The translations under genes and the position numbers were made by a program. Shown here one piece after another: positions 31,269-31,533 of a stretch of DNA of 31,533 bases. The notes under the pieces are model-generated. The model saw only the letters and a list, made by a program, of their open reading frames with translations, did no database searches and was not told the DNA's origin. The stretch spans positions 1-31,533 of the IMG/VR virus record IMGVR_UViG_3300029998_000087; one strand, given 5' to 3'. The stretch comes from a virus. Position 1 is the first letter of the stretch, and every line of letters begins with the position of its first letter.

Positions 31269-31384
31269 CGCTGGAGGTCCGGCTTTCGCCAGTCCGTGCT
31301 ATACTTTCTCTTGCCTAGGATACCGGATGCCTAGGCGCCGCATTAACGGGGATTGGCTGATCGGTTCCAACCTGCGACCTTTGA
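31229..31384 (-). ncRNA. Candidate structured small RNA
   Basis: From the promoter at 31391-31418 a transcript of about 155 nt would run to the terminator. It is far more GC-rich than the flanks and folds locally: GCCTAGG (31313-31319) pairs perfectly with CCTAGGC (31330-31336) around a 10-nt loop; CTGGC/GCCGG (31279-31292) closes a GAAA tetraloop; the terminator forms a last stem. No convincing - strand gene with a ribosome site was found. It matches no RNA family I recognise. One part resembles tRNA anticodon and T-arm text but the stems do not pair. Confidence 0.5.
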
Positions 31385-31387
31385 GCT

Positions 31388-31430
31388 ATCAGTATCAAGT
31401 CATTCAACCCAAAGTCAAGGTGATACTGAT
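31388..31430 (-). promoter_or_regulatory. Promoter flanked by a 10-bp inverted repeat (candidate operator)
   Basis: On the - strand TTGACT (31418-31413), a 16-nt spacer and GATACT (31396-31391) form a promoter. ATCAGTATCA (31388-31397) and TGATACTGAT (31421-31430) are perfect inverted copies 23 bases apart; one covers the -10 box, the other lies just upstream of the -35 box. This looks like two half-sites for a repressor or activator. From 31431 to the window end nothing but a short GCATA/TATGC hairpin (31442-31454) is seen. Confidence 0.6.
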
Positions 31431-31533
31431 CACACTAAATCGGCATACTTTATGCTTACTGCATTCTAATTAAAACTTAATAAATCAGCCTACGCACCCT
31501 ATCCAGACTCCAGCGCTCGATGCCCGATTGCTG

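Noticed and set aside
31345-31380. tRNA-like text on the - strand (GGTCGCAGGTTGGAACC)
   Set aside because: The order resembles an anticodon arm followed by a T arm, but the T-stem bases do not pair, the loop lacks TTC and no D arm or acceptor stem can be drawn.
31222-31473. 83-codon + strand frame at the right end
   Set aside because: It runs through the terminator, the paired stems and the inverted repeat, and has no ribosome site. Its composition reflects a GC-rich structured region.

Overview
The window is a 31.5 kb piece of a tailed double-stranded DNA phage (or a complete-looking prophage module) with an AT-rich genome. The long tape measure gene, the lambda-style tail tip, NlpC/P60 and G/GT chaperone genes and the absence of a sheath or baseplate indicate a siphovirus with a long non-contractile tail. 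The endolysin closely resembles lambda R, which points to a Gram-negative host. The gene content (DUF4055 portal, DUF1833 and DUF4128-like genes, VRR-NUC, family B polymerase) recalls the Sano/Salvo/NP1/BcepNazgul kind of siphovirus. That placement is from memory and was not tested.

Layout. Positions 1-4529 (+ strand) hold a replication operon: the C-terminal part of an SF2 helicase, two small Cys-rich proteins, a probable sliding clamp, one unknown gene and a family B DNA polymerase. It meets the late operon tail to tail, with overlapping stop codons. Read from right to left on the - strand, 25760-4526 is the late region: probable inner spanin, an unknown Cys protein, endolysin, holin, small and large terminase, portal, MuF-type head protein, scaffold, major capsid protein, a probable decoration protein, neck genes, tail terminator, major tail protein, G/GT chaperones with a -1 frameshift site, a gp10-like protein, tape measure, minor tail proteins, NlpC/P60, a J-like tail tip protein and a beta-helix tailspike. 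Intrinsic terminators lie just after the major capsid gene and just after the major tail gene, probably to set the ratio of these abundant proteins to their neighbours.

Positions 25982-31107 (- strand) are the accessory or early region: a probable regulator, a zinc/coiled-coil protein, a VRR-NUC nuclease and about twenty very small genes. Many of these are under 60 codons, packed with ATGA/TAATG overlaps, and encode zinc-knuckle or single-pass membrane peptides. Several are too short for ordinary gene calling and were read directly. Three promoters with TTGACA and exactly 16-nt spacers drive this region. A fourth, with TTGACT, lies at 31391-31418 inside a 10-bp inverted repeat. It would transcribe a GC-rich, heavily folded RNA of about 155 nt that ends in a strong terminator and contains no convincing gene.

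The signal least explained by known features is the octamer TGCCCACA. It occurs 14 times exactly, plus one variant, spread over the whole window on both strands, in several reading frames and in non-coding DNA, where less than one copy is expected by chance. Several copies sit at the edge of short GC-rich islands (about 62-67% GC inside DNA of about 25-40%). No tRNA, rRNA, CRISPR array, insertion sequence or integrase was found.
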